A stretch of DNA of 57,695 nt from a virus, in IMG/VR virus record IMGVR_UViG_3300027903_000007, positions 1 to 57,695 of that record; one strand, given 5' to 3'. Both the position numbers and the translations under genes were made by a program. Below are positions 23,845 through 30,018 of this stretch, piece by piece. Under the pieces are notes generated by a model. That model saw nothing but the letters and a program-made list of their open reading frames with translations, ran no database searches and was not told the DNA's origin. How positions within the stretch are numbered: the stretch's first letter is position 1; each line of letters begins with the position of its first letter.

Positions 23845-24714
23845 TCATTTCATGTAGCCTTGAACCTTTTTCAGGATGGCATCGGCCTTGCTGATGGTGA
23901 CAGCCCTCAGCTTGGCATCGGTTCGTAACATCACAGGTGATGCCACCAGATCAGCGGTTAGCCGCTTTTCTAGTTCAGTGATGCGTGGGTCGTTAGTGAT
24001 ATTAAGGATAGGCAACACGCGGGTTAGCTCAAAGATATTCTGCACGATTGAGTCCCGTATGATTGAATCTGCTCGCTTTCCAGCTTGAGGCTGATAGGCA
24101 CGCAGTTTTTCTACCATATGAAGGACCAGCTCTTCAATTCGCTTGAATATATCATCCATGGCGTTTTGAAGGCGTTGGTTAGTGCGTGTTTCAATATCTT
24201 TGACGATGGCCTTGCTGGCATCATTGCCAAGTTTAGCACGGAAATCATTAGCTTCTGGCACTGAATTGATTTCTACATCAAAGTCGAATTTTTCTTTGAT
24301 TTCATCAAGGCTCGGGTAATCCTCAGCATCAAACATTTTGCCGAGACGTACTGAGCCGTCTTTGATGTAATCATTTCGCATGGTCAAAAATTCTTTGATT
24401 TGAGCTTCTGCCTTACGTCGGCAATCTTGCATCAAGGCCACATAGTTGATGTAACCAGCGCTGGCTAAAATTCGCGTGCCATCGTCTTCCCATGGTAATG
24501 TGAGAAGCTTGTGGGTTTTGCGAGCTTTGGTATGGGCTTGTGAAACACCTTTTAGGAAACTAGAAGCGACGAGACGTTTGTTATAGCGGCCGGCTTCTTT
24601 GTCTGCCTTGTAGCTTTCATTGACGTCTTCAGTGATTTCTTTATCAAGCATCATGCCTGACCAAGATGATATGCGCAATGTAACCAGCATTGCACGTTCT
24701 GCTAAGTTACTCAT
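23845..24714 (-). CDS. DUF3150-like protein
   Basis: In this 289-residue protein the N-terminus LVTLRISSWSGMMLDKEITED with AGRYNKRLV and LPWEDDGTRIL resembles DUF3150, a family that travels with MoxR ATPases and VWA proteins in phages. It is entirely helical and has no catalytic motif. It is probably a subunit or substrate adaptor of the MoxR/VWA system; identity is from memory of the family pattern. Confidence 0.65.
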   Translation of the reverse strand: MSNLAERAMLVTLRISSWSGMMLDKEITEDVNESYKADKEAGRYNKRLVASSFLKGVSQAHTKARKTHKLLTLPWEDDGTRILASAGYINYVALMQDCRRKAEAQIKEFLTMRNDYIKDGSVRLGKMFDAEDYPSLDEIKEKFDFDVEINSVPEANDFRAKLGNDASKAIVKDIETRTNQRLQNAMDDIFKRIEELVLHMVEKLRAYQPQAGKRADSIIRDSIVQNIFELTRVLPILNITNDPRITELEKRLTADLVASPVMLRTDAKLRAVTISKADAILKKVQGYMK

Positions 24715-24717
24715 GTT

Positions 24718-24781
24718 CTCCTCCTGTTTGAAGCTGAATGCTTCTCACTGCGGCTCTTAAGCCGCAGGACAGAAACATTCA
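24718..24781 (-). repeat. two-hairpin leader element, copy 6
   Basis: Minus strand: TGAATGTTTCTGTC, stem CTGCGGCT-TAAG-AGCCGCAG, GTGAGAAGC-ATTCA-GCTTC, then AAACAGGAGGAGAACATG. The first TGA is the stop codon of the 39-codon gene upstream. This copy is almost identical to copy 12 (27357-27420). Confidence 0.8.
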
Positions 24782-24898
24782 CCAACTGGACCAATCCCAG
24801 TAAAGTGCGCGAGCACTTCTAGCTAAAAGTTTGTCAAGCCATTTAAAAGGATTGTATCTTTGGATTTTGGACCAAGGTTCAGGAGGTCGATCACTCAT
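24779..24898 (-). CDS. very small hypothetical protein
   Basis: This 39-residue ORF's ATG lies inside the last codons of the upstream gene (overlap of eight bases), and its TGA is the first codon of a leader element, as for other genes here. It is rich in Trp and basic residues (MSDRPPEPWSKIQRYNPFKW). There is no ribosome site of its own, so it would rely on coupling. Confidence 0.45.
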   Translation of the reverse strand: MSDRPPEPWSKIQRYNPFKWLDKLLARSARALYWDWSSW

Positions 24899-25391
24899 CG
24901 GTTTGATTGATCACACCAGCATTCATTTTGAGATGCTCAGCAGCCATCTTTCGCATGCGGGTAGCTACTGCCAATTCAGCAATGGCTCCTGTGCGTTGAT
25001 AAATAGGATATTTGTCGCTGTTGAAGAGCTCAAATGCTTGCTCTTCAGCAAGATCGAAGAGTTGCATGGCAGCATTCCAATTGTCTACCGTGAACAAAGC
25101 CGTGGTCATCACGGGCACCAGCCTGCCGTCTCTTATTTGGTACGTGAGACCTTCTTTTTTGAAGGCTCCGCTGAGGACAAACAGGCCAAAGGCACAGGCC
25201 TGTGTTCCACAATTTACTGGGATTACAGTATCCTCTTTGTATTGCTTGATTTGGGGTACCTGAGAGAAGGGTTTAGAAAGGTCCACACTCGCATCAGCAG
25301 CCCAGACGTTGAGATTGAATTTGATTCCTTCTGGATTGACTGCATCTGCCTCAAGCAGTTCGGCACCTCTTAACATGAGATCTGTTCTCAT
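24891..25391 (-). CDS. conserved phage hypothetical protein
   Basis: In this 166-residue protein, NVWAADASVDLSKPFSQVPQ and NCGTQACAFGLFVLSGAF suggest a compact alpha/beta fold, with GTQACAFG like a small-molecule or metal-binding loop. No function is recognised. The start has AGGAGGAGAAAA from a leader copy. Confidence 0.7.
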   Translation of the reverse strand: MRTDLMLRGAELLEADAVNPEGIKFNLNVWAADASVDLSKPFSQVPQIKQYKEDTVIPVNCGTQACAFGLFVLSGAFKKEGLTYQIRDGRLVPVMTTALFTVDNWNAAMQLFDLAEEQAFELFNSDKYPIYQRTGAIAELAVATRMRKMAAEHLKMNAGVINQTDE

Positions 25392-25395
25392 AATT

Positions 25396-25459
25396 TTCTC
25401 CTCCTGTTAGAGCAAGATTGCTCACCACAGAAGCCCGTGGGCTTCTGGACGTCAGCAAT
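25396..25459 (-). repeat. two-hairpin leader element, copy 7
   Basis: Minus strand: stem CAGAAGCCC-ACG-GGGCTTCTG, GTGAGCAATCTTGCTC, then TAACAGGAGGAGAAAA and the start of the gene at 24891-25391. The second stem is GAGCAA/TTGCTC. Confidence 0.75.
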
Positions 25460-25560
25460 CATGAATCTGAGTAATAGACCCACACAATGAATGTGTAGCG
25501 GATCCAGATAATGGACCGTAAATAGATGCGTCGTATATGACGACGCAAAGGCCGTTTCAT
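25459..25560 (-). CDS. very small basic hydrophobic protein
   Basis: This 33-residue ORF starts at an ATG with AGGAAACACA directly upstream, beginning MKRPLRRHIRRIYLRSIIWI. It has a basic head and a single possible membrane segment rich in Trp and Tyr. Its TGA touches the leader element. The function is unknown. Confidence 0.5.
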   Translation of the reverse strand: MKRPLRRHIRRIYLRSIIWIRYTFIVWVYYSDS

Positions 25561-25568
25561 TGTGTTTC

Positions 25569-25775
25569 CTACTTGATGTCGTCAATGACGAGGATGAACT
25601 GTTTGGGGTTTGTTATCCCCAATGCCTTCAGGGCAGCTTTGCGCAAGTAGACAGGGCCTATGACTTGACCGTCATTGTCATTTTTCCTTGGCTGCCCCGC
25701 ATCATCAACTTCCTGATAACGCATTGCACCGGGGGTATCATTTTTCCACACAAAGTTCAATTGAATCTTGGCCAT
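25569..25775 (-). CDS. small hypothetical protein
   Basis: In this 68-residue protein, MAKIQLNFVWKNDTPGAMRY at the start and YLRKAALKALG then FILVIDDIK at the end suggest a small alpha/beta single-domain protein of the kind encoded next to phage replication genes. It has an AGGAGGAGAAAA ribosome site. No family is recognised. Confidence 0.65.
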   Translation of the reverse strand: MAKIQLNFVWKNDTPGAMRYQEVDDAGQPRKNDNDGQVIGPVYLRKAALKALGITNPKQFILVIDDIK

Positions 25776-25779
25776 GATT

Positions 25780-25845
25780 TTCTCCTCCTGTTTGAAGCAA
25801 AATGCTTCTCACAGCAGCCCTTAGGCTGCTGGACAGAAACATTCA
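25780..25845 (-). repeat. two-hairpin leader element, copy 8
   Basis: Minus strand: TGAATGTTTCTGTC, stem CAGCAGCC-TAAG-GGCTGCTG, GTGAGAAGCATTTTGCTTC, then AAACAGGAGGAGAAAATC and ATG. The opening TGA is the stop of the gene at 25843-25998. This copy can serve as reference for the family. Confidence 0.8.
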
Positions 25846-25998
25846 GTTGAATGTATTGATGATGCGCTCAAGCGGTGACAATTTAGAATTTTCACCTTCC
25901 TTGAGCCAACGTCGCCAATCCTTGGCAGTTTTGGGTGGTGACAGAGCTTTGATGATTTTGGCTCGCACTTTTTTGCTGAGTTTGTGCTTCTTTGCCAT
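25843..25998 (-). CDS. small basic protein
   Basis: This 51-residue ORF starts MAKKHKLSKKVRAKIIKALS. It overlaps the upstream stop as TAATG and ends in the TGA that opens leader copy 8. Its last residues (TFN) match those of the gene at 26947. It is strongly basic. The function is unknown. Confidence 0.55.
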   Translation of the reverse strand: MAKKHKLSKKVRAKIIKALSPPKTAKDWRRWLKEGENSKLSPLERIINTFN

Positions 25999-26192
25999 TA
26001 CACAGGCTCTTTGATATTGGGAAAGCCGATGATGATATCGGCGTCATCCCAGCCTTTGAACCATTCAGTGGCAGCTATAAGGTCACTGACACCGACTTCG
26101 ATCTTGTTTTGCCCATAGGGGACGGCGGCACGAGGGGCACCAGCTATACGAGCTTGTACACCTTTTAGCCATGGGTCTGTTCTATTGTTCAT
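25998..26192 (-). CDS. small hypothetical protein
   Basis: About 64 residues from the ATG at 26192 (MNNRTDPWLKGVQARIAGAP), 8-10 bases after AGGAGGAG. It contains DLIAATEWFKGWDDADIIIG. The longer frame to 26237 would run through the leader element and is rejected. No family is recognised. Confidence 0.6.
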   Translation of the reverse strand: MNNRTDPWLKGVQARIAGAPRAAVPYGQNKIEVGVSDLIAATEWFKGWDDADIIIGFPNIKEPV

Positions 26193-26195
26193 GTT

Positions 26196-26261
26196 TCTCC
26201 TCCTGTTTGAAGCATGAGCGCTTCTCACAGCCCCCATAAAGGGGCTGGACAGAAATGCTCA
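26196..26261 (-). repeat. two-hairpin leader element, copy 9
   Basis: Minus strand: TGAGCATTTCTGTC, stem CAGCCCC...GGGGCTG, GTGAGAAGCGCTCATGCTTC, then AAACAGGAGGAGAAACATG. The opening TGA is the stop of the upstream membrane gene. Confidence 0.8.
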
Positions 26262-26456
26262 GAAGTCTTCGTAGTTTCGATGTTTGTTCTCACCCTTTAC
26301 AGGCTCATCAGGACTCAGCATGCATCCGACATGCCAGCCGATGTATCCTGCAATGACAGTTGCGATGATTGTGAGTACAGGATCGATTTGGCAAGCTGCA
26401 AATGTTGCAAATACAGCAATGCCAGTAGCACTTCCGACTTTGGTTTCAAGTTTCAT
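26259..26456 (-). CDS. small membrane protein
   Basis: This is a 65-residue protein from the ATG at 26456. MKLETKVGSATGIAVFATFA and VLTIIATVIAGYIGWHVG give two membrane spans, and the tail is charged. The longer frame upstream is a shadow crossing a leader copy. AGGAGGAG precedes the ATG by four bases. The function is unknown. Confidence 0.6.
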   Translation of the reverse strand: MKLETKVGSATGIAVFATFAACQIDPVLTIIATVIAGYIGWHVGCMLSPDEPVKGENKHRNYEDF

Positions 26457-26460
26457 AACA

Positions 26461-26526
26461 ACTCCTCCTGTTTGAAGCATAATGCTTCTCACTACCCCCC
26501 TTAGGGGGCAGGACAGAAGCATTTCA
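26461..26526 (-). repeat. two-hairpin leader element, copy 10
   Basis: Minus strand: TGAAATGCTTCTGTC, stem CTGCCCCC...GGGGGTAG with one G-T pair, GTGAGAAGCATTATGCTTC, then AAACAGGAGGAGTTG before the ATG. Confidence 0.75.
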
Positions 26527-26712
26527 CACCGTAGGATCAAGTGCGAACAGCAGGTTGGTGAGAAATGTCGCATGCATTTCATAATCAGGATGATAACAAT
26601 GCACAGTCCAGATCCCAATTGCCGAACAGATCAAAATAGTGCGGTAGTAGTGCCGCTTGACTTTGATTCTATGGATCGGGCAATGAATTTTGGATATTTT
26701 GAAGCCTCTCAT
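26524..26712 (-). CDS. small protein with one membrane segment
   Basis: About 62 residues from the ATG at 26712, with GGAGAAG upstream that is itself the end of the preceding gene. The N-terminus is basic (MRGFKISKIHCPIHRIKVKR), followed by a hydrophobic ILICSAIGIWTVHCY. The stop opens leader copy 10. The function is unknown. Confidence 0.5.
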   Translation of the reverse strand: MRGFKISKIHCPIHRIKVKRHYYRTILICSAIGIWTVHCYHPDYEMHATFLTNLLFALDPTV

Positions 26713-26716
26713 TGGC

Positions 26717-26881
26717 TTACTTCTCCAACTGAGCAGTGACGGCTTTATCTGCCGCAGCTGCATAGATTTTCTCCCGGATGTTTTTGGTGAGGTTCAATTC
26801 AAAGTCGATATCGACAATTGAAATCAAGCCAACCAGAACCACCGCGAAAACTACTTTCAGTTGTTTGAGTGGGTCATCCAT
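26717..26881 (-). CDS. small membrane-anchored protein
   Basis: This is a 54-residue ORF starting MDDPLKQLKVVFAVVLVGLI with one N-terminal membrane span and a soluble helical tail (NIREKIYAAAADKAV). AGGAGGAGAAAC directly precedes the ATG. It ends four bases before the next start. The function is unknown. Confidence 0.6.
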   Translation of the reverse strand: MDDPLKQLKVVFAVVLVGLISIVDIDFELNLTKNIREKIYAAAADKAVTAQLEK

Positions 26882-26883
26882 GT

Positions 26884-26949
26884 TTCTCCTCCTGATTGAA
26901 GCAAAATGCTTCTCACTGCCACCCTTAGGTGGCAGGACAGAAACATTCA
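26884..26949 (-). repeat. two-hairpin leader element, copy 11
   Basis: Minus strand: TGAATGTTTCTGTC, stem CTGCCACC-TAAG-GGTGGCAG, GTGAGAAGCATTTTGCTTC, AATCAGGAGGAGAAAC and ATG. The stem differs from copy 8 on both strands while the loop TAAG is kept. Confidence 0.8.
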
Positions 26950-27144
26950 GTTGAATGTGGAGGCATTTTCACTTGGGGCTAGAAGCTCAGCAATCCACCA
27001 ATCTTTGTAGAGAGTGTTTTTATTTCTTAATTGGTAGTTTACAGCCTCTTGTTCCGCTTCAAATGGGCCAATGTAGCGAAAGCCATAGACTGGGCTTCCG
27101 CTAATAATGAAGTATTTCATTGGAGGTCTTCTAGAGTTGGCCAT
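26947..27144 (-). CDS. small hypothetical protein
   Basis: In this 65-residue protein (an internal ATG at 27120 is an alternative start), MKYFIISGSPVYGFRYIGPF looks like a small beta-strand domain, followed by EAEQEAVNYQLRN. The frame overlaps the end of the preceding gene by 14 bases. No family is recognised. Confidence 0.55.
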   Translation of the reverse strand: MANSRRPPMKYFIISGSPVYGFRYIGPFEAEQEAVNYQLRNKNTLYKDWWIAELLAPSENASTFN

Positions 27145-27244
27145 GAGTGTAAGCGGCTGTTAGCACCAGCGCAAACAACAGGATGAATCCCAGCATTATA
27201 AGACCATTAGTTGGCAGGCCTTCATCTTCAGGTTCGTATTGCAT
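27131..27244 (-). CDS. very small membrane protein
   Basis: This 37-residue ORF from the ATG at 27244 follows GGAGG that lies in the stop region of the preceding gene. It has an acidic head (MQYEPEDEGLPTNG) and one membrane span (LIMLGFILLFALVLTAAY). A longer frame to 27418 is a shadow. Confidence 0.55.
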   Translation of the reverse strand: MQYEPEDEGLPTNGLIMLGFILLFALVLTAAYTHGQL

Positions 27245-27246
27245 GA

Positions 27247-27348
27247 TTAACCTCCACAGTTGCGCAGTAGATGCGCGTAAGGCACGAAGAAAGTGACACC
27301 CAATGCGAAAGCTATGATCAATGCAACAGCTGTGAACTTTGCTAACAT
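27247..27348 (-). CDS. very small membrane or exported protein
   Basis: This 33-residue ORF reads MLAKFTAVALIIAFALGVTF followed by a short polar tail. The sequence is a signal-anchor. AGGAGGAGAA from a leader copy precedes the ATG. The function is unknown. Confidence 0.55.
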   Translation of the reverse strand: MLAKFTAVALIIAFALGVTFFVPYAHLLRNCGG

Positions 27349-27356
27349 TTCCACGT

Positions 27357-27420
27357 TCTCCTCCTGATTGAAGCTGAATGCTTCTCACTGCGGCTCTTAA
27401 GCCGCAGGACAGAAACATCA
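27357..27420 (-). repeat. two-hairpin leader element, copy 12
   Basis: Minus strand: TGATGTTTCTGTC, stem CTGCGGCT-TAAG-AGCCGCAG, GTGAGAAGC-ATTCA-GCTTC, AATCAGGAGGAGAACG. It is nearly the same sequence as copy 6, which points to recent duplication or conversion. Confidence 0.8.
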
Positions 27421-27693
27421 GGTATCATCGATATCAAAGTGATCGACTGTTTCAGCAGCCAAATCTTCCTTGCGGTCACCAACAAGAAGCCAGCCATTGC
27501 CGTCATCACTGGGGTCATAAAGAACGTATGCTCCCGGTATCACCGCAACACGGGCTTTGAGGTTTGAAAGAACTTTGGCTTCGTCGACGCCTGAGTTCAT
27601 ATCTTCAGGCGTTAATGCATTGAAACAATCACGCGAGACCAACCGATAGCCTAACGCTTTAACCATGGTCTCATTTGCTTGATCATCTGTCAT
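27418..27693 (-). CDS. small hypothetical protein
   Basis: About 91 residues from the ATG at 27693, overlapping the upstream stop as TAATG. It contains LVSRDCFNALTPEDM and VIPGAYVLYDPSDDGNGWLL; the second part looks like a beta-hairpin. No family is recognised. The stop opens leader copy 12. Confidence 0.6.
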   Translation of the reverse strand: MTDDQANETMVKALGYRLVSRDCFNALTPEDMNSGVDEAKVLSNLKARVAVIPGAYVLYDPSDDGNGWLLVGDRKEDLAAETVDHFDIDDT

Positions 27694-27887
27694 TAGGCTG
27701 CGTACCAGAGCCACGGTTCAATTCTGGCAATTTGCTCTTGTCGATGAATGAGGTACAGCTGCTGAATGGCTTGAAAGGAAGGCCAGTAGCGTACTCTTTT
27801 ATAACGTTCATGTTTGCTCCAACCCAAAGACACAGGTGGCGGAATGTCTGGGTTGACATCATGGCTAAGCTTATGAGATCCACTCAT
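27693..27887 (-). CDS. small hypothetical protein
   Basis: In this 64-residue protein, SLGWSKHERYKRVRYWPSFQ gives a basic aromatic centre and the end is RIEPWLWYAA. It is coupled to both neighbours by overlaps. A second frame at 27683-27883 is a shadow. Confidence 0.55.
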   Translation of the reverse strand: MSGSHKLSHDVNPDIPPPVSLGWSKHERYKRVRYWPSFQAIQQLYLIHRQEQIARIEPWLWYAA

Positions 27888-28075
27888 CTAACCCTCCGCT
27901 TGAGTGAAGGAATTTCCGTGAAGGAAATCTCGTTCTTGATCAAGCCAATGGCTTCATCAAAAGCGTTGATCCACGGTTCGTGGTTGGGGATATCTTTACC
28001 ACGGTTGATCTTTGCCATGGTAAGTCGCACATCGTCTAATATCCCCAATGCGCATGCTATTGCTATCTTACTCAT
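27884..28075 (-). CDS. small helical protein
   Basis: About 63 residues from the ATG at 28075 (MSKIAIACALGILDDVRLTM), with AGGAGGAGAAAA upstream. It is helical with a basic end (SLKRRVR). Its stop overlaps the next ATG. No family is recognised. Confidence 0.6.
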   Translation of the reverse strand: MSKIAIACALGILDDVRLTMAKINRGKDIPNHEPWINAFDEAIGLIKNEISFTEIPSLKRRVR

Positions 28076-28078
28076 GAT

Positions 28079-28143
28079 TTTCTCCTCCTGTTGAAGCATA
28101 ATGCTTCTCACAGCAGCCCTTAGGCTGCTGGACAGAAACATTA
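28079..28143 (-). repeat. two-hairpin leader element, copy 13
   Basis: Minus strand: TAATGTTTCTGTC, stem CAGCAGCC-TAAG-GGCTGCTG, GTGAGAAGCATTATGCTTC, AACAGGAGGAGAAAATC and ATG. Confidence 0.8.
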
Positions 28144-28296
28144 GTCATAGGATGACGGGATGATAGGTAACTTCATGCGGTCATTCCATATAGTGCTGCG
28201 TTGTGACTTGGCCATCTCCATTTCAAACCGCTCTTCAGCAGCTGCCATTTCAATGACTATCCCTGTCACCAAAATGATCACGGTGATGCGGATCAT
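28141..28296 (-). CDS. very small membrane-anchored protein
   Basis: This 51-residue ORF has an ATG that overlaps the DoxX-like stop as ATGA and a TAA that opens leader copy 13. One N-terminal hydrophobic segment (MIRITVIILVTGIVI) is followed by a charged helix (AAAEERFEMEMAKSQ). The function is unknown. Confidence 0.55.
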   Translation of the reverse strand: MIRITVIILVTGIVIEMAAAEERFEMEMAKSQRSTIWNDRMKLPIIPSSYD

Positions 28297-28718
28297 TTGA
28301 AGATCAAGCCATCTAAGCCGTATGGCCCACCGCCTGATAATACCAACTCAATCAGGATGAGGGCGTACAGAACCTCAGGGAGGTACAGCACGTCATCCAG
28401 ATAGTCAGCCTTGTCAAGTGGCTTCCAGCCACCAATGCGTTTCAGGCCATCGGTGAATGTTGCACCACAACAGATGATGAACAATCCGAAGGCTGCTACG
28501 GGTGTGAAGAGCCCCCATAGTAACGCAATACCTCCCAAGAATTCAGCTATTGGTACAAACCAACTGTTGAATTTGGGTTCGGGGATATGATCATCCATCA
28601 TGGTTTGAGCCACAGTGGCATGACGCACTGGATTAAATAGCTTGTGATAGCCCGATATACTGAAAAATACCCCCATGCCTATTCGCAGTATTGTGATGCC
28701 GATTAAAGGTAGCTCCAT
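28293..28718 (-). CDS. DoxX-like integral membrane protein
   Basis: About 141 residues from the ATG at 28718. Four membrane spans are visible (for example ITILRIGMGVFFSISGYHKL, then FVPIAEFLGGIALLWGLF and VAAFGLFIICCGATF), with the R-x(n)-GxxK and PxAExxGG-type layout of the DoxX family. DoxX proteins are bacterial quinone- or thiol-related membrane proteins; one in a phage is unusual. It may alter host membrane physiology; this is inference. Confidence 0.7.
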   Translation of the reverse strand: MELPLIGITILRIGMGVFFSISGYHKLFNPVRHATVAQTMMDDHIPEPKFNSWFVPIAEFLGGIALLWGLFTPVAAFGLFIICCGATFTDGLKRIGGWKPLDKADYLDDVLYLPEVLYALILIELVLSGGGPYGLDGLIFK

Positions 28719-28721
28719 TTT

Positions 28722-28784
28722 TCTCTCCTCCTGTTGAAGCAAAATGCTTCAAGAAACATATTTGTTTGTGGTATGCTTCTTGAA
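28722..28784. promoter_or_regulatory. split leader element (copy 14) with inverted repeat
   Basis: The minus strand carries GAAGCATTTTGCTTC then AACAGGAGGAGAGAAA before the DoxX-like gene. Beyond the hairpin comes TTCAAGAAACA (28748-28758) with TTCTTGAA (28777-28784), facing the plus-strand gene at 28804. The other half of the leader (a CTACGGAGAGGG hairpin and GAAACATTCA) is on the far side of that gene at 29050-29093, so the gene splits the element. Confidence 0.65.
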
Positions 28785-28803
28785 ACATTAGTGAGAATTT
28801 AAA

Positions 28804-29103
28804 ATGGTTCAAACTCCGAAACGAGCTTTTCAATATCATCGCAATAACGCGAGAAGACGGAAAATTGAATTTAACTTTACATTTGAAGAATGGGTTAAAT
28901 GGTGGGAGACTAATTTAGGGCTTGATTGGTATTTAAAACGTGGATGCAAATCAGGGCAGTACGTAATGGCTAGGAAGCGAGATAGAGGTGCTTATGAAGT
29001 AGAGAATGTTAAATGTATTCTTTGTAATTTAAATAATCTTGAAAGTATGTACGGAGAGGGTAGGAATCACCCTCTCCGTAGGAGAAACATTCAGTCGCCG
29101 TGA
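28804..29103 (+). CDS. homing-type DNA-binding/endonuclease paralogue B
   Basis: In this 99-residue protein, EFNFTFEEWVKWWETNLGLDW, GQYVMARKRDRGAY and NVKCILCNLNN align with the paralogues at 18181 and 33717. It is short: the C-terminal HTH of paralogue A is missing, so it may be truncated. It is on the plus strand against the local direction and overlaps the end of the minus gene at 29091-29258. Confidence 0.6.
   Translation: MVQTPKRAFQYHRNNARRRKIEFNFTFEEWVKWWETNLGLDWYLKRGCKSGQYVMARKRDRGAYEVENVKCILCNLNNLESMYGEGRNHPLRRRNIQSP
29050..29093 (-). repeat. second half of split leader element
   Basis: Minus strand: TGAATGTTTCTCC, then TACGGAGAGGG-TGATTCCTA-CCCTCTCCGTA. The opening TGA is the stop of the gene at 29091-29258, as for other leader copies. 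The hairpin also forms the 3' end of the plus-strand gene. Confidence 0.6.
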
Positions 29104-29258
29104 TGGCCTCTCAACCCCATACGCTCTTCCATGAGGTCAGCCACGTAATTGGTGACGTTTACCAAGTCTCTCATCTTGATGGCCACATAGAGCGAGGCAA
29201 GCGACACAATGAGCGTTGTGGCTGTGGCCAAGGCCAGCAGGATCATATCGACTACCAT
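29091..29258 (-). CDS. small membrane-anchored protein
   Basis: This 55-residue ORF has one N-terminal membrane span (MVVDMILLALATATTLIVSL) followed by a helical tail with an acidic part (VADLMEERMGLRGHH). It starts six bases after the stop of the gene at 29264. The function is unknown. Confidence 0.6.
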   Translation of the reverse strand: MVVDMILLALATATTLIVSLASLYVAIKMRDLVNVTNYVADLMEERMGLRGHHGD

Positions 29259-29263
29259 GATGG

Positions 29264-29740
29264 TCAGTCTATTGCGTCGATGACGCCGACCGCGTCATTA
29301 GCTTCGAAAACTGATTCTTCAGCATCAAGCCCTTCCATGAAGCCTGCTGCTGCTGTGCCCTTCTGGCCGTTATCGTTCAGCGTGTATTCACCATTGTCGA
29401 CAAAGTAGGTGAACATGGTTGTCTGAATGACTTCGTTGACAGCTTCTCGCCATTCACCATCTTTGATGATGTTGACCCCTACGCCGACCGAGTCACGACC
29501 ATCAGCAGCCACTGTAGCAACAACGTTTTTGCCGATGTTGATGTCTTGGAAATTGACTGTGACAGTGCAGTCACCCCAAGCTGGGCCATGCCGGAGGGCA
29601 ATGGCATTGCCGAGGTTGCTAACGCGCCAGTCGTCGCCAATGCTGAGTTCGTCCAGACCTACTGTAAATTCATCACTACTCCATGTCAGGGTTGGTGTGG
29701 ACAGGGTCTTTTCGGGATCGCCTACTTTATAGAATATCAT
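29264..29740 (-). CDS. hypothetical protein, beta-rich
   Basis: About 158 residues from the ATG at 29740 (MIFYKVGDPEKTLSTPTLTW), with AGGAGGAGATATT upstream. It is acidic and predominantly beta, with DDWRVSNLGNAIALRHG. No family is recognised. The longer frame crosses a leader element and is rejected. Confidence 0.65.
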   Translation of the reverse strand: MIFYKVGDPEKTLSTPTLTWSSDEFTVGLDELSIGDDWRVSNLGNAIALRHGPAWGDCTVTVNFQDINIGKNVVATVAADGRDSVGVGVNIIKDGEWREAVNEVIQTTMFTYFVDNGEYTLNDNGQKGTAAAGFMEGLDAEESVFEANDAVGVIDAID

Positions 29741-29744
29741 AATA

Positions 29745-29812
29745 TCTCCTCCTGTTGAAGCAGGATTGCTTCTCACAGCATCCCATAGGATGCTGGACAG
29801 AAACATTCATCA
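29745..29812 (-). repeat. two-hairpin leader element, copy 15
   Basis: Minus strand: TGAATGTTTCTGTC, stem CAGCATCC-TATG-GGATGCTG, GTGAGAAGCAATCCTGCTTC, AACAGGAGGAGATATT and ATG. It is another co-varied first stem. Confidence 0.8.
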
Positions 29813-30016
29813 TTTAACTCGTAACTTCCATGGTCTTCGGGGTACTTCCGCAGGAGTGAGCCTGCGCTTTCGCTCCAGTTCAGTTTCTTGAGCTACAGCG
29901 GTTGCTATGGCAGCTCGGCATTGGTCACAGCTGACTCTCTTCTTCAGATGATACTTGTACTTGAACCATGTACCGCAATGCCTGCAATATTTACTACGGG
30001 TCGAGCCTCTAAGCAT
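29810..30016 (-). CDS. small zinc-ribbon protein
   Basis: In this 68-residue protein, YCRHCGTWFKYKYHLKKRVS followed by CDQC gives a four-cysteine zinc ribbon, and the rest is a basic helix. It is probably nucleic-acid binding. It begins two bases after the stop of the metallopeptidase-like gene. Confidence 0.65.
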   Translation of the reverse strand: MLRGSTRSKYCRHCGTWFKYKYHLKKRVSCDQCRAAIATAVAQETELERKRRLTPAEVPRRPWKLRVK

Positions 30017-30018
30017 TC

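Noticed and set aside
24831-25373. 180-codon plus-strand ORF
   Set aside because: It is a shadow of the minus gene at 24891-25391, whose protein looks globular and has a leader and ribosome site.
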